From: Streptosporangium amethystogenes
GTDB lineage: Bacteria > Actinomycetota > Actinomycetes > Streptosporangiales > Streptosporangiaceae
DNA: 64,000 nucleotides
Reading direction: 5' to 3'
NCBI RefSeq assembly: GCF_000721075.1
Contig: NZ_JOEQ01000027.1
Span: 103,372-167,371 of the forward strand
The translations under genes and the position numbers were made by a program. Shown piece after piece: positions 45,708 through 56,488 of this stretch; the first letter of the stretch is position 1, and each line of letters starts with the position of its first letter. The notes beneath the pieces are model-generated. The model was not told the DNA's origin. It searched no databases and worked only from the letters and a program-made list of their open reading frames with translations.

Positions 45708-46082
45708 GTGGCACTGGAGAAGCCGGAGATCGACTTTCCGGAAGGCGCCCCGCCCTCGGAGCTGGAGATCGTCGACATCGTCGTAGGGGACGGCCCGGAG
45801 GCCAAGCCGGGGCACCAGGTCACCGTGCACTATGTCGGTGTGGCCTTCTCGACGGGCGAGGAGTTCGACGCGTCATGGAACCGCGGCGACGCCTTCCAGT
45901 TCCCGCTGGGCGGGGGCCGGGTCATCGCGGGCTGGGACCAGGGCGTCGCGGGCATGAAGGTCGGCGGCCGTCGCCGTCTCACCATCCCGCCGCACCTCGG
46001 CTACGGCGACGCCGGTGCGGGTAACCGCATCAAGCCGGGCGAGACGCTCATCTTCGTCGTGGACCTGCTCGGCGTGAGCTGA
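45708..46082 (+). CDS. FKBP-type peptidyl-prolyl cis-trans isomerase
   Basis: 124 residues, a single cytoplasmic FKBP domain without signal peptide. VTVHYVGVAFSTGEEFDASWNRGDAFQFPLGGGRVIAGWDQGVAGMKVGGRRRLTIPPHLGYGDAGAG contains the family core, with the aromatic pocket residues Y, F, W and the VIxGW motif. GTG 45708 follows AAGGAG. It assists protein folding by proline isomerisation. A 23-bp terminator hairpin follows, so it is monocistronic. Confidence 0.94.
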   Translation: MALEKPEIDFPEGAPPSELEIVDIVVGDGPEAKPGHQVTVHYVGVAFSTGEEFDASWNRGDAFQFPLGGGRVIAGWDQGVAGMKVGGRRRLTIPPHLGYGDAGAGNRIKPGETLIFVVDLLGVS

Positions 46083-46097
46083 GACGGAACAGCGTCG

Positions 46098-46153
46098 GTG
46101 GGCGGACCGCCCCCGTCACCGGAGTTCTTCGGTGACGGGGGCGGTCCGCCCAC
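46098..46153 (+). terminator. Strong terminator after the FKBP gene
   Basis: Perfect 23-bp stem (46098-46120 with 46131-46153) and a 10-base loop, 15 bases after the stop codon. No T tract. Confidence 0.8.
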
Positions 46154-46283
46154 CCCGCTCTCGCGCATGCTTTCGGGGACAGCTCCTCGCCATCGTGGAC
46201 CACAGGGCCCCACGCTGCGATTCCGGTGAAAAGCAGGCCCCCCTGTCACCGAAATGTCGCTCACAGCTCTTAGGCTGGCCACT

Positions 46284-47810
46284 GTGTTGTTGATCGATCT
46301 CGCGCGCACCTCGGCGGCCGTGGCCGCCGGCTCCGCCCGGCTGGCGAAGACCGCGCATCTCGCGGAGTTGCTCGGCCGGGTCGAGCCGGACGAGGCGGAG
46401 ATCGCCATCGCCTACCTCTCCGGAGAGCTGCCGCAACGCAACGTCGGCGTGGGCTGGACGAGCCTGCAGGATCCGCCCGAGCCCCGGCTGGCCGCCACCG
46501 CCACCCTGCGCGAGGTCCACGACCTCCTCGACCGCGTCAAGTCCCTGGCCGGTCCCGGCTCGCAGAGCGCACGCAGAGCGCTCGTCGCCGAGCTGTTCGG
46601 CGCCCTCACCCGCCAGGAACAGGTCTTCCTGTCACGCCTGCTCAGGGGAGAGCTACGCCAGGGCGCGCTCGAAGGGGTGATGATCGAGGCCGTGGCGAAG
46701 GCGGCCGGGGTGCCGGCCGCCGAGGTCAGGCGGGCGCTGACGCTTCGCGGCTGGCTTCCCGCCGTCGGTGCCGCCGCCCTGGCGGGCGGGGTCGAGGCGC
46801 TACGCGCCTTTCACCTGGAGGTCTGCCGGCCGGTGTCGCCGATGCTGGCCCAGAGCGCCATCTCCGTCGCGACCGCGTTCGGCAAGCTCGGCGGCCCGGT
46901 CGCCGTCGAGTGGAAGCTCGACGGGGTCAGGGTTCAGGCACATCGCTCCGGCGACCGGGTGTCCGTCTTCACCCGCGCCCTCGACGACATCACCACTCAG
47001 GTGCCGGAACTGGTCGAGGCGGTGAGCGCGCTGCCCTCCAGCGACCTGGTTCTCGACGGCGAGGTCATCGCGCTGCGCCCCGACGGCCGCCCCGAACCCT
47101 TCCAGGTCACCTCCGGCCGCGTGTCCAGCCGCACCGACGTGCCGCGCGCGCGGGAGAAGACCCCCTTGAGCGTCTTCTTCTTCGACGCGCTGCGGGTCGA
47201 CGGCGCCGACCTGCTCGACCTGCCGGGCGCGGACCGTCACGCGGCCCTGGCCGCGGCCGTACCCCCGGAGCTGTTGACCCCGCGCCTTGTCACCGGCGAC
47301 ATCGCGGACGGCGAGGCGTTCTTCAAGGACGCGATCAGGGGCGGTCACGAGGGCGTGGTGGTCAAGTCGCTCCTGACGCCCTACGCCGCCGGAAGGCGCG
47401 GAGCCGGCTGGATCAAGGTGAAGCCCCGGCACACGCTCGACCTCGTCGTCCTGGCCGCCGAATGGGGCCATGGCCGCCGCGAGGGCAGGCTCTCCAACCT
47501 GCATCTGGGCGCCCGCGACCCGCGAAGTGGCGGGTTCGTCATGCTTGGCAAGACCTTCAAGGGCCTGACCGACGAACTGCTCGCCTGGCAGACCGACCGT
47601 TTCCTCGGCATCGCCGAGGGCCCCACCGACGGCTGGACGGTCACCGTCCGCCCCGAACTGGTCGTCGAGATCGCCTTCGACGGCGTGCAGCGGTCGAGCC
47701 GCTACCCCGGCGGCATGGCTCTGCGCTTCGCCAGGGTCATCCGCTACCGCCCCGACAAGACGGCGGACCAGGCCGACACCGTCGACATGGTCCGTTCCCT
47801 CATGCTCTGA
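46284..47810 (+). CDS. ligB: ATP-dependent DNA ligase LigB
   Basis: 508 residues. N-terminal helical DNA-binding domain ([45 protein letters not shown]), adenylation domain with nucleophile Lys211 in [28 protein letters not shown] and WIKVKP (motifs III-V), then an OB domain ([37 protein letters not shown]). The pattern matches mycobacterial LigB (about 507 residues). GTG 46284 gives (V)[12 protein letters not shown] 46287 is an alternative, and upstream in-frame codons lack support. It seals DNA nicks, probably as a repair ligase beside NAD-dependent LigA. Confidence 0.93.
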   Translation: MLLIDLARTSAAVAAGSARLAKTAHLAELLGRVEPDEAEIAIAYLSGELPQRNVGVGWTSLQDPPEPRLAATATLREVHDLLDRVKSLAGPGSQSARRALVAELFGALTRQEQVFLSRLLRGELRQGALEGVMIEAVAKAAGVPAAEVRRALTLRGWLPAVGAAALAGGVEALRAFHLEVCRPVSPMLAQSAISVATAFGKLGGPVAVEWKLDGVRVQAHRSGDRVSVFTRALDDITTQVPELVEAVSALPSSDLVLDGEVIALRPDGRPEPFQVTSGRVSSRTDVPRAREKTPLSVFFFDALRVDGADLLDLPGADRHAALAAAVPPELLTPRLVTGDIADGEAFFKDAIRGGHEGVVVKSLLTPYAAGRRGAGWIKVKPRHTLDLVVLAAEWGHGRREGRLSNLHLGARDPRSGGFVMLGKTFKGLTDELLAWQTDRFLGIAEGPTDGWTVTVRPELVVEIAFDGVQRSSRYPGGMALRFARVIRYRPDKTADQADTVDMVRSLML

Positions 47811-47831
47811 CGCCTCCCGGACTTCACCGGG

Positions 47832-48473
47832 TCACTTCACGAGGCGCAGCGTGAGGGGGTAGCGGAAGTCTCCGTCGCCCATCGCCGCGACGCCGCCGAT
47901 GACGGACAGCACCACGCCACCGATCCAGAGCAGCGGCGTCAGGACGACGCCCACCACCGTGATCGCCAACACGATGGTGGCCGCGATCAGCGTCAGCTGG
48001 AAGTTGAGAGCCTCCACCGCGTGTGCCCGGATGTAGGGCGAGGTCTTGCCCGCGGTGAGCATCAGGACCAGCGGGCCAAGGATGGGCAGGCCGGCCAGCG
48101 GGAGCATGTGCGCCGCCGCCGCGCCCAGACGCTCCGCTCCGGTGTCGCCGCCCCGCCTGCCGAGGTGCCCGCGGTGGCCGTACGCCGCCCGGGGTGTGAC
48201 CGGCGGCTGGAACACGGGCCGGACCGGCTGCGTACCGTACAGCTCGGTCATGATCGGCATGAGGTCACCGTGCACGCGGGCCGTCATCGCCCGCTCCAGC
48301 CTGTCGTCGAACTCGACTTTGTCGAGCCTTCCCTCCGCATAGGCGGCCTGGACGTGCTCGACCACCCGCTCACGATCCTGGTTGCTGACCCGGATCTCCG
48401 CGTAACCGGGCCCAGGACCGCCCACCGGCACTCCCCCGTGCCACTGACTCGCCGATGCCGTTGTGCCTGCCAT
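47832..48473 (-). CDS. DUF1707 and DUF4870 domain membrane protein
   Basis: 213 residues. The DUF1707 segment IRVSNQDRERVVEHVQAAYAEGRLDKVEFDDRLERAMTARVHGDL (about 26-75) is a short helical module found at the N-termini of many actinobacterial membrane proteins. DUF4870 follows with three to four membrane segments (MLPLAGLPILGPLVLMLT, ALNFQLTLIAATIVLAITVVGVVLTPLLWIGGVVLSVIGGV). ATG 48473 is chosen; upstream codons do not fit. Function unknown. It converges with ligB, with 21 bases between the stops. Confidence 0.88.
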   Translation of the reverse strand: MAGTTASASQWHGGVPVGGPGPGYAEIRVSNQDRERVVEHVQAAYAEGRLDKVEFDDRLERAMTARVHGDLMPIMTELYGTQPVRPVFQPPVTPRAAYGHRGHLGRRGGDTGAERLGAAAAHMLPLAGLPILGPLVLMLTAGKTSPYIRAHAVEALNFQLTLIAATIVLAITVVGVVLTPLLWIGGVVLSVIGGVAAMGDGDFRYPLTLRLVK

Positions 48474-48618
48474 GAGACCGATACCCTTTCGTCGCCTCTT
48501 CGACCTCAATGCTCGTCCAGATTGTCGGCCCCGTATATCAGGATGAACCCCTATAGGCCCCTGAAACCGACCCTTGGCCTTCCACCGCGGATCGAGCAGG
48601 AGAGGTATACAAAGAGAC

Positions 48619-48957
48619 ATGAGATGGCGAGATCGCTACGGGTTGAGGCGTAAGCGCGGGCCGAAAATCGCCAAGTTCGACCGCGACGCCACCGATGCCG
48701 ACATCGAGACGCTCATCGCCTTCGCGAAGTCACGCCGGGGCGTGGAGTTCTACGTCGAGCCGGAGACATTCGCGACCGACACCACGGCGATGGCCGTCGC
48801 CGACGACGGCGAATGGACCCGGCGCCGGGTCGGCTCCCCCGCGGTGATTCGTAAGGTGGCCCGCGACCTGGCCCTGCCCGTCTACGACGTGCAACTGACC
48901 GGCTATCCCCCCCGGATGAGGGCCTACAACGAGCGCCAGAAGCGCGCGGAGAGCTGA
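48619..48957 (+). CDS. Conserved hypothetical protein
   Basis: 112 residues, soluble. MRWRDRYGLRRKRGPKIAKFDRDATDADIETLIAFAKSRRGVEFYVEPETFATDTTAMAVADDGEWTRRRVGSP resembles a conserved actinobacterial hypothetical family that I know only as uncharacterised. ATG 48619 lies behind AGGAGAGG at rather long spacing. Its last 34 bases overlap the end of the convergent DUF4192 gene. No function is proposed. Confidence 0.75.
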   Translation: MRWRDRYGLRRKRGPKIAKFDRDATDADIETLIAFAKSRRGVEFYVEPETFATDTTAMAVADDGEWTRRRVGSPAVIRKVARDLALPVYDVQLTGYPPRMRAYNERQKRAES

Positions 48958-50105
48958 GCCAGGAACCCGGTGGTCGCATCGTGCGCGGGGCCACCGGGTT
49001 CTTCCAGCAACGCGGCCATCGGAAGCAGCCAGGCCATCTTGGGGCTGCCCATCTCCTGATCCAACTCCTCGGGGCTGGGCATCCTGTCGTTGAGGGCGTG
49101 TGGCGGGACCAGGTGGTGGATCGCGTGCATGAGCAGGTGAGCCATCGAGTAGCCGGGATCGGCCTCAAGCGCCCGGGTGAGGGCGACGCCCGCCAGTGCG
49201 GAGTCGCCCCGCCGCCAGGCGACCAGGCCGAGCAGCGAGGCGGCCGGGGGCACGAACCTCGGCTCCAGTCTCCGGGTGAGGTCGTGCCAGAGCTTGAGAT
49301 GCGCGTCATGACCGTCGTCGGTGACCAGCGCCCACGCCTCGTCCCGAATTCTGATCACCGCCAGGTCGAGCCCCAGCCTGGCCGCCTGATCGTCGTCGAG
49401 CCGGCTGCCCGAGGCGCAGGTGGCGATCGCCTCACGGACCCTGGTCACTCCCTCCGCGACGAACTCCACCGCGAGCTCGTCGGCGTCACGACATCCGGTG
49501 AGCCTGCCGCTCAACTCCTCCATGAGGCGGCCCGTCGCCGCACGCATGGCCACCCGCGCGGACCCGGTGACCGGGTCGAGTGAGCGCTCCAGCGCCTGCC
49601 TGTCCGGCCACGCGACCAGTCCGTGCAGGATCGCCTCGGCCGCGACGACGGTGGCCCGCCGCTCGTACGGCACCCCTTCGACGGGACAGCAGTCCGTCCG
49701 TGAGCAGCCGTACGACCAGTAACGACCGTCCTCCACCCGGAGCGCGTCGACGACGGTGAGACCGCCCCCGCGGAACAGTGCACCGGCCTCGTCGATGGCC
49801 GGGGTCACCAGCTGGCCCGGACCGTAGCCGACCATGACGACCTGCGTGACGTCCTCCTTCCGGAAGAGCGGAACGATGTCGCCGAGACCGCCGGATGCCA
49901 GGGGCAGGTCCCATCGGACGGTCAGGTGCAGCCTGCTCCTGGGCAGACCGCCCGTGAGGCCGATGACGACCAGGCTCTCCGCGGGATGGAAGCCCAGCAG
50001 GTAGGGGACCGCGCCCAGGACGTCCTCGGTGGAGCCGAGCAGGAGCCGGGGCTGGGAAACGGGCGGAAACGGGGACTCGGGCGAGTCCGGGCTCTCTGTT
50101 GTCAT
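48924..50105 (-). CDS. DUF4192-family protein
   Basis: 393 residues. The family opening is PRLLLGSTEDVLGAVPYLLGFHPAESLVVIGL, followed by HLTVRWDLP, QVVMVGYGPGQLVTPAIDEAG, DALRVEDGRYWSYGC and CCPVEGVPY. The C-terminal half is TPR-like (LLGLVAWRRGDSALAGVALTRALEADPGYSMAHLL). ATG 50105 has GGGAGG about 9 bases upstream. This is a widespread actinobacterial family of unknown biochemical function. Confidence 0.88.
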   Translation of the reverse strand: MTTESPDSPESPFPPVSQPRLLLGSTEDVLGAVPYLLGFHPAESLVVIGLTGGLPRSRLHLTVRWDLPLASGGLGDIVPLFRKEDVTQVVMVGYGPGQLVTPAIDEAGALFRGGGLTVVDALRVEDGRYWSYGCSRTDCCPVEGVPYERRATVVAAEAILHGLVAWPDRQALERSLDPVTGSARVAMRAATGRLMEELSGRLTGCRDADELAVEFVAEGVTRVREAIATCASGSRLDDDQAARLGLDLAVIRIRDEAWALVTDDGHDAHLKLWHDLTRRLEPRFVPPAASLLGLVAWRRGDSALAGVALTRALEADPGYSMAHLLMHAIHHLVPPHALNDRMPSPEELDQEMGSPKMAWLLPMAALLEEPGGPAHDATTGFLAQLSARFWRSL

Positions 50106-50293
50106 GGCCGGAAGCCTCCCGGACCCGCTCCCGTGCCTTTCGGCCCGAACTCCTTTCTGTGGACGGAACGTGCGGCCCTCCACAGCCGGGCCGGCCCCGA
50201 TCACCGGTCCGTTCCCTCACCACCGTCGCCCTTGACGCGATCAGCCGGCCCCCGGAGCGAGGCGCTGAGGCCGGGTGCTCCCTCAGGCGCCTC

Positions 50294-51067
50294 TCATCTC
50301 GCCCGCTCCGCCGACAGGAGGGGCGGGGCCAGGCGGGTGCGGACCATGATGGCCGCACCGGCCACGGCGGGAGGCATCGCGATGATCGCGACGAACGGGA
50401 CGAGGAAGAGCAGGAAGAGCAGCACCCCGAAGCCGAGCGTGGGAGCCTTGTTCGCGCGGAGCAGGCCGAAACGGCTCTTACGCACCAGTCCCCTGCGCTC
50501 CAGGGCCAGTGCGGTCAGCTCGATCGTGAGGAAGAAACCCGAGACCAGGGCGCCCAGGACCGGAACCACCGTCTGCCCGACCACCGGTACGAAGCCGAGG
50601 AAGAACAGCGGGATCGTGAACAGCAACAGCCAGCCGAGGGTGACCAGGCTGTCCCTGATGGATCTGGGGATCGACTTCCACAGTGGCAGTTCGTACCCTG
50701 TCGGCACCTCCCCGTAGGTTTCCTCCACCTTCTCGGAGAGCTTCTCGTAGAAGGGGTCGCCCAGGGTGAGGGTGACCGCCGTGAAGGTCACCACGGCCAG
50801 GAGCAGCCCCGCGCCGAAGAGCAGCAGCCCGACCAGCGCGCGCAGCGCGGTCCGTGCCCCCTCACCCCATCCGTCGGCGAACGGCGTGCCCCACGCGGCG
50901 ATGTCCAGCGCGTTCTTGCCGAAGAAGTAGAGGCCGACCGCGTAGAGGACGAACGCGATCAGCGCCGGGATCAGCCCGAACAGCCACCAGCGCGGATATC
51001 GCGCGACCCAGCGCAGTCCCTGGAAGAAGAACCCGATGCCGTCCAGAAAGGAGCGGAAATGACCCAT
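50294..51067 (-). CDS. EI24/CysZ-like membrane protein
   Basis: 257 residues with at least five membrane segments. FFQGLRWVARYPRWWLFGLIPALIAFVLYAVGLYFF at the N-terminus, DPFYEKLSEKVEETYG in the middle and FLGFVPVVGQTVVPVLGALVSGFFLTIELTALALERRGL further on are typical of the EI24 domain shared with the sulfate transporter CysZ. Sulfate transport is possible, but actinobacterial members are not proven transporters. The gene lies 64 bases downstream of maf on the same strand. Confidence 0.87.
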   Translation of the reverse strand: MGHFRSFLDGIGFFFQGLRWVARYPRWWLFGLIPALIAFVLYAVGLYFFGKNALDIAAWGTPFADGWGEGARTALRALVGLLLFGAGLLLAVVTFTAVTLTLGDPFYEKLSEKVEETYGEVPTGYELPLWKSIPRSIRDSLVTLGWLLLFTIPLFFLGFVPVVGQTVVPVLGALVSGFFLTIELTALALERRGLVRKSRFGLLRANKAPTLGFGVLLFLLFLVPFVAIIAMPPAVAGAAIMVRTRLAPPLLSAERAR

Positions 51068-51131
51068 GGCGGAAGATTATCGGGATCGGACGTCAACCGG
51101 GACTGCTCCTGGTCGGCCCGCCGGGCATGGG

Positions 51132-51725
51132 TCAGGCGCGCTGCCAGAGGCCGGGTACGGAGACACCGAGGGCGGCGAGGAGGCGGCGGAGCAGGGGCAG
51201 GGAGATGCCCAGGACGTTGCCGTGGTCGCCGTCGATGCCGTCGACGAACCAGCCGCCGCGGCCGTCCAGGGTGAAGGCCCCGGCCACCTGGAGAGGCTCA
51301 CCGGTGGCGACGTAGGCGGCGATCTCGTCGTCGGTGGCGGTGCCGAAACGCACGACCGTCGCGCCCACCTCCGCCACCTCGCGCCCGTCCGCGGCGTCGA
51401 TCACGCAGTGGCCGGTGAGCAGACGTCCCTCTCGGCCGCGCATGCCCCGCCAGCGGGCGACCGCCTCCGCAGGAGAGGACGGCTTGCCGTAGGCCCGGCC
51501 GTCGAGCTCCAGCACCGAGTCGCAGCCGATGACCAGACCGTCGGTCAGGCCCTCGGCCACCACAGCCGCCTTCGCGCGGGCCAGTGCGAGGCAGAGTTCG
51601 CTCGGACTGTCGGCGGTGACGGCCTCCTCGTCCACACCGCTGACGATCACTTTAGGATCGAGTCCGGCGCTGCGGAGCAGGGCGAGGCGGGCGGGGGACG
51701 CGGAGGCGAGGACGATCTGGGTCAC
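51132..51725 (-). CDS. maf: Maf-like nucleoside triphosphate pyrophosphatase
   Basis: 197 residues. [30 protein letters not shown] is the N-terminal signature. [30 protein letters not shown] carries the catalytic acidic residue, and [25 protein letters not shown] closes the protein. Maf enzymes hydrolyse non-canonical or pyrimidine nucleoside triphosphates, acting as housecleaning enzymes and affecting septation. GTG start at 51725. It is 113 bases downstream of ftsH and 64 upstream of the EI24 gene. Confidence 0.92.
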   Translation of the reverse strand: MTQIVLASASPARLALLRSAGLDPKVIVSGVDEEAVTADSPSELCLALARAKAAVVAEGLTDGLVIGCDSVLELDGRAYGKPSSPAEAVARWRGMRGREGRLLTGHCVIDAADGREVAEVGATVVRFGTATDDEIAAYVATGEPLQVAGAFTLDGRGGWFVDGIDGDHGNVLGISLPLLRRLLAALGVSVPGLWQRA

Positions 51726-51838
51726 GCCGATCGAGCCTAGCGCGGCTCCGGCCGTCCCCTCGCCGCGGGCGGAGGCCTCCGCAGGCCGGGCGTCCGGCCG
51801 AAGGCAGTGAGCAGCGGGCTCAGGCGACGGCTCGCGGG

Positions 51839-53848
51839 TCAGGCGCGGGGCGAGGGCGGGAGTCGCGGGGGCGGCCCCAGCGGGGGAGGCCCCAGAGAGG
51901 GAGGTTCGGGGGCGGCGCCCTGCGAAAGGCCCGCGGCGGCGTACGCCTCCGCCTCACCGAGGGTCTCGTGCTCCAGCAGGGCCGCGACGATGCCGTCCAG
52001 GCGCTCACGGTTCTCCGCCAGGACCGCCAGGGCGACCTCATAGCACTCGTCCACGATGTGCCGGACCTCCTGGTCCACCGCGGCGAGGGTGTCGGGGGCG
52101 GCGGCGGGCTGGCCGTCAGCGGTGCCGGGCAGCACGCTCAGCGGGCCGATCCTGGAGGACATGCCCCAGCGGCCGACCATGCCGCGGGCGATCACGGTGA
52201 CCTGCTCCAGGTCGTTCTCCGAGCCGGTGGTGATCACCCCGTAGACGACCTGCTCCGCCGCCATGCCTCCGAGGGCACCGACGATCCGGTCGCGCAGGTA
52301 CTTCTCATCGTAGGCGTACTTGTCGGTGTCGGGCGTGGAGAGCGTGACACCGAGCGCCCGCCCGCGCGGGATGATCGACACCTTCCTGACCGGGTCGGCG
52401 CCGGGCTGGAGCATCCCGAGGAGCGCGTGGCCGGCCTCGTGGTAGGCGGTGCGTCTGCGCTCTTCCTGCGGGATCACGACGGCGCGGGCCGCGCCGAGCA
52501 GGATCTTCTCCAGCGCGTCGGCGAAGTCGGGGGCGCGCACCTTGTCGTGGCCGCGCTTGGCGGCGAGCAGCGCCGCCTCGTTGACCAGGTTGGCCAGGTC
52601 GGCACCCGTCATGCCGGGGGTGGTCCTGGCCAGCCGTTCCAGGTCCACGTCGTCGGCGAGCGGCACGCCCCTGCTGTGGACCCGGAGGATCGCCAGCCGC
52701 CCCTCGACATCCGGCACCGACACCACGACGGTGCGGTCGAACCGGCCGGGACGGAGCAGCGCCGGGTCGAGGACCTCCGCCCGGTTGGAGGCGGCGATCA
52801 CGATGACGCCCTCGGAGCCGGTGAAGCCGTCCATCTCGGTGAGGATCTGGTTGAGAGTCTGCTCGCGCTCGTCGTGGCCGCCGATGGTGCTGCCGCCGCG
52901 GACCCTGCCGATCGCGTCGATCTCGTCGATGAAGATGATCGACGGCGCGACCTTGCGGGCCTCGTCGAACAGCTCGCGTACCCGCGAGGCACCGACCCCC
53001 ACGATCATCTCGATGAACTCCGAGGCACTCGCCGAGAAGAAGGGCACGTCCGCCTCGCCCGCCACGGCGCGGGCCAGGAGTGTCTTGCCGGTGCCCGGTG
53101 GCCCGGTGAGCAGCACCCCCTTGGGCAGCTTCGCCCCCAGCCTCCGGTACTTGTCGGGGTCCCTGAGGTAGTCGACCACCTCGGCCACCTCGTTCTCGAC
53201 CTCGTCGATGCCCGCGACGTCGTCGAAGTCGACCCGGACCTTGGCCGGTTCCACCGGCTTGGCAGCCTTCGACCTGCCGAGACCACCGAGCCCGCCGAGG
53301 CCGCCCATCCCTTCGCCCATCGCGGACGCCGAGCGCCGTATGAACCAGATCCACAGGCCCGCCAGCAGCAGGGAGAGCAGCAGGTTGGACAGGAAACTCC
53401 GGCCGCCGACGGGCTCGGCCTTGATGTTCACGCCCGTCGCGGTGAGCTGCCGGTAGAGGGCGGCCTGGTCGGCGAAGACCGGTATCTCGGTGGAGAACTT
53501 GTCGTACTCGGCGTTGCCGCTGTCGGGGTCGCGGGCGGGTTTTTTGAGGCTGCCCTGGATCGAGGTGCCGGTGGCGTATATGTCCTTGACGTTCCCCGCC
53601 CGCACCTGATCGGTGAACTGGGTGTAGGAGATCGGCTCGGTGACCTCGCCGAAGAACGAGGAGACGACGAAGAAGCCCGCGTAGACGATGAACATGGTCA
53701 CCAGGAAACGCACCCAGTTGATCCTCGGGCTCTGCGGGGTGGGCGGCCCGTCGGGCAGGCCCTCGGACCGCCAGGGCTTGGATCCGCGCTCCTTGTCGGC
53801 CGTGTCCTGTTCAGGCCCCTTACGCTCCCGAGACGCCGGTCGCTTCAA
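51839..53848 (-). CDS. ftsH: ATP-dependent zinc metalloprotease FtsH
   Basis: 669 residues. Two membrane helices (about 46-66 and 152-170) enclose an external loop. The AAA+ domain has Walker A GPPGTGKT (249-256), Walker B IIFIDE (304-309) and the second region of homology [18 protein letters not shown]. The peptidase zinc site is HEAGH (470-474), with the third ligand expected in the GSENDLEQ segment. The start is an unusual TTG at 53848 preceded by GGGGG at 5 bases. The N-terminus is unusually charged and the tail is Pro-rich ([22 protein letters not shown]). It degrades unstable and misassembled membrane proteins. Confidence 0.95.
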   Translation of the reverse strand: MKRPASRERKGPEQDTADKERGSKPWRSEGLPDGPPTPQSPRINWVRFLVTMFIVYAGFFVVSSFFGEVTEPISYTQFTDQVRAGNVKDIYATGTSIQGSLKKPARDPDSGNAEYDKFSTEIPVFADQAALYRQLTATGVNIKAEPVGGRSFLSNLLLSLLLAGLWIWFIRRSASAMGEGMGGLGGLGGLGRSKAAKPVEPAKVRVDFDDVAGIDEVENEVAEVVDYLRDPDKYRRLGAKLPKGVLLTGPPGTGKTLLARAVAGEADVPFFSASASEFIEMIVGVGASRVRELFDEARKVAPSIIFIDEIDAIGRVRGGSTIGGHDEREQTLNQILTEMDGFTGSEGVIVIAASNRAEVLDPALLRPGRFDRTVVVSVPDVEGRLAILRVHSRGVPLADDVDLERLARTTPGMTGADLANLVNEAALLAAKRGHDKVRAPDFADALEKILLGAARAVVIPQEERRRTAYHEAGHALLGMLQPGADPVRKVSIIPRGRALGVTLSTPDTDKYAYDEKYLRDRIVGALGGMAAEQVVYGVITTGSENDLEQVTVIARGMVGRWGMSSRIGPLSVLPGTADGQPAAAPDTLAAVDQEVRHIVDECYEVALAVLAENRERLDGIVAALLEHETLGEAEAYAAAGLSQGAAPEPPSLGPPPLGPPPRLPPSPRA

Positions 53849-54077
53849 GACTTCCCCCTCGACGGCTGGGGGAGCCTGCCTGGACGGATACCCAGGACAC
53901 CCGGCTCGGTCCGGGCTCTCGAACCGAGGCCGTCCTTCGCCTGCGCCCCGAACCCGGAACCTCGCGCCCGGCGAGCGGATGGGAGGCCGTCACGTGTGGC
54001 GATGGAGCGGCCTGCCGTGAAATTCCCCCGAGTTTCACCAGATCACATAGATATGGCGATTCCTGCCCAGATGAGGC

Positions 54078-55079
54078 TTACTTCAACCTGAGGGAGGAGA
54101 TCGCGGTGTTGATATCGCGCCAGCGCTTGCTCTGGGTGTCGGGGATCGTCACGAAGAGCATCGCGGGCTTGGCGCCGGGAGCCTCGACCACGGCGACGGC
54201 GGCCATGGAGGAGCGCGTCTTTTTCTTGATCTTGTACTTCACCCGGTAGGCGAGCAGCCAGCCGTCCTTGATCGGCTGCGAGGCGACCCACGCGATCCTG
54301 CTGCCCTTGGGGTGGTGGTTGAGTGTCCACCGGGCCGCCAGCAGCGCGGTGTCCTTCGCCTTCCGCTGTACCAGGATCGGCACCGGGCAGCTCACGAGCA
54401 TCGCCCGGTGAGCGATCCCCTTCACCTTGGGCAGCACCTGCCTGGTGGAGAACGGCGACGCGCCGAAGACCTTCCAGGGCTTGCCGAAACGGATCAGCGA
54501 CACCCCCGACCTGTCGTCCTCGACGCGGCGCTTGCTCTTGTACGCCTTGCCGGGGAGCCGGCCGAGCCGCTTGTCACGCGGCAGTTCGGGCACCCGGGGG
54601 TCGGCGAGGGCCGCGATGACGGCGCTGCGGTCGGGTGCCGACTCCCAGTCCTCGGACGAGGAGGACGGGGCGGTCGTCTCGGCAGGACTCTCCGACGGGG
54701 ACGCCTGCTCCGACGCCGAGGCCGACACCGGAGCGGACGGCTCCGGCGAGCCTGGACCGGGCGAGGGTGGCGCGGCAGATGGCGCGGCGATCTGCCCCGT
54801 CTTTCCCCCGCCCGGTTGATCTGAGGAGCCCGAGGAGACGAAACCGACCACGGCCGCGACGGCGGCCAGGACCAGTGCGACGCCCACGGCCAGGATGCGG
54901 TAGATGACTCGCATCGGCAGGTCGCCGATACGGGACCGCTTCACCGGTGAGTCCGATGGTTTCGGGGGGCTCTCCACCACGATCTTCGGCAACTCCGACG
55001 TCTCCGCCTCGGCGGTCACGTATGTCGGCGCGGGACCCGTCTCCCGGGTCCCCTGAGTCCCACCCAACCCATCGAGCAC
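54078..55079 (-). CDS. Membrane-anchored protein sharing an external domain with the 11.5-kb repeat protein
   Basis: 333 residues from GTG 55079. A cytoplasmic segment of about 60 residues precedes one membrane helix (IYRILAVGVALVLAAVAAVVGFVSS), a Pro/Ser-rich linker (PSAAPPSPGPGSPEPSAPVSASASEQASPSES) and an external domain of about 170 residues. In that domain SGVSLIRFGKPWKVFGASPFSTRQVLP, MAAVAVVEAPGAKPAMLFVTIPDTQSKRWRDINTAISSLRL parallel AGITLAQLGAPW, FTTRQYLP, MVVAAVSTGADLPAIVYMSVPDSKKELLPDINTVFKSIRV of the gene at 11477-13494. The shared domain suggests a common envelope role; nothing shows what it is. The ribosome binding site is weak. The gene has the same orientation as ftsH downstream, 229 bases away. 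Confidence 0.75.
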   Translation of the reverse strand: MLDGLGGTQGTRETGPAPTYVTAEAETSELPKIVVESPPKPSDSPVKRSRIGDLPMRVIYRILAVGVALVLAAVAAVVGFVSSGSSDQPGGGKTGQIAAPSAAPPSPGPGSPEPSAPVSASASEQASPSESPAETTAPSSSSEDWESAPDRSAVIAALADPRVPELPRDKRLGRLPGKAYKSKRRVEDDRSGVSLIRFGKPWKVFGASPFSTRQVLPKVKGIAHRAMLVSCPVPILVQRKAKDTALLAARWTLNHHPKGSRIAWVASQPIKDGWLLAYRVKYKIKKKTRSSMAAVAVVEAPGAKPAMLFVTIPDTQSKRWRDINTAISSLRLK

Positions 55080-55210
55080 GATCGGGAGCGTACGACAAAT
55101 CCGGTTTTCTCGTGCGGGATCCCCATCACACTTCGGGAACGAGTACCTTCCGCACCGGTCCGCCCGGTGGCCGTGGCCTGGCCGCCCGTCCCTTCGGGAA
55201 AGGGCGGAGG

Positions 55211-56488
55211 TCAGACCTTCAAGGACGCCTGCTTCCTGGTGATGACCACCGACATGAGCGCGGCGGCGAAGCAGAGCGACCCCGCGGTGTACCAGGCGAG
55301 ATCGTAGGCGCCGAAGTGGTCACGGGTGACTCCCGCGGCGGCCGCGGCGATCGCCGCGCCGACCTGGTGGGAGGCGAAGACCCAGCCGAACACCACGGCC
55401 CCGTCGGGACCGTAGATCTGGCGGCACAGAGCGACGGTCGGCGGGACCGTGGCCACCCAGTCGAGGCCGTAGAAGATGATGAAGACCAGCATGCTGGGCT
55501 CGGCGGTGGCCCCGAACAGGCTTGGCAGGGCCATCAACGACAGGCCCCGCAGCCCGTAGTAGGCGCCGAGGAGGACGCGCGAGTCGATCTTGTCGCTCAG
55601 CCACCCGGACGCCACGGTGCCGACCACGTCGAAGATCCCGACCAGCGCGAGCAGCCCGGCGGCGACCGGCTCGGCCATGCCGTGGTCGTGGGCGGCGGGG
55701 ATGAAATGGGTGCCCACCAGGCCGTTGGTGCTCATCCCGCAGATCGCGAACCCCCCTGCGAGCAACCAGAAGGGGCGCGTACGCGCGGCGCTCCGCAGCA
55801 CGCCGAGAGCCCGCGAGGCGGCGCCACCGGTCCGCGCGGGCCGCATGGCCGGGGGTGCGGTGGGGTCGGCGCCCAGGGCCGTGGTGCCCACGTCCTCAGG
55901 CCGGTCACGCAGCAGGAACCAGACCAGGGGGACCACGGCCAGAGCCGCGACGGCGACCGTGACGGCGGCCGACCGCCAGCCGCTGTCGGCCGCCAGGTGC
56001 GCGAGGACGGGCAGGAAGACGAGTTGCCCGGTGGCACCGCCCGCGGTGAGCACACCGGTGACGAGGCCGCGGTGGCGGACGAACCAGCGTTCGGTGAGGG
56101 TCGCGGCGAAGACCAGGGCCATCGAACCGGTGCCGAGGCCGACCAGGACACCCCAGCACAGGACGAGCTGCCAGGGGGCGTTCATCAGGATGGTCAGCCC
56201 GCTGCCCGCGGCGACCAGCAGCAGGGCGTACGTCACGACCCTGCGCATTCCGAAACGGTCCATGAGCGCTGCCGCGAAGGGCGCGGTCAGCCCGTAGAGC
56301 ATGAGGTTGACCGAGACGGCCAGCGAGATCGTGCCCCGGGACCAGCCGAACTCCTCCTGGAGCGGTGTGATCAGCACGCCGGGTGTCGCCCGGAACCCGG
56401 CCGCGCCGAGGATGGCCACGAACGCGACTCCCGCCACGATCCAGGCGCGGTGCAGCTTACGTTCGGGCGCCCGAAGAGTCGTTGTCAT
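55211..56488 (-). CDS. Major facilitator superfamily transporter
   Basis: 425 residues, twelve predicted membrane helices. MFS loop motif [15 protein letters not shown] lies between helices 2 and 3, with the related [22 protein letters not shown] in the second half. [38 protein letters not shown] is typical of the oxalate/formate and monocarboxylate-type branch. ATG 56488 ([11 protein letters not shown]) is preferred to longer starts. The substrate is unknown; a small carboxylate is a guess from the subfamily. Confidence 0.88.
   Translation of the reverse strand: MTTTLRAPERKLHRAWIVAGVAFVAILGAAGFRATPGVLITPLQEEFGWSRGTISLAVSVNLMLYGLTAPFAAALMDRFGMRRVVTYALLLVAAGSGLTILMNAPWQLVLCWGVLVGLGTGSMALVFAATLTERWFVRHRGLVTGVLTAGGATGQLVFLPVLAHLAADSGWRSAAVTVAVAALAVVPLVWFLLRDRPEDVGTTALGADPTAPPAMRPARTGGAASRALGVLRSAARTRPFWLLAGGFAICGMSTNGLVGTHFIPAAHDHGMAEPVAAGLLALVGIFDVVGTVASGWLSDKIDSRVLLGAYYGLRGLSLMALPSLFGATAEPSMLVFIIFYGLDWVATVPPTVALCRQIYGPDGAVVFGWVFASHQVGAAIAAAAAGVTRDHFGAYDLAWYTAGSLCFAAALMSVVITRKQASLKV

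Noticed and set aside
45281..45823. Minus-strand frame spanning the sugar operators and the FKBP start
   Set aside because: It runs antisense through the FKBP gene and across clear operator palindromes with Arg/Gly-rich noise and no start signal.
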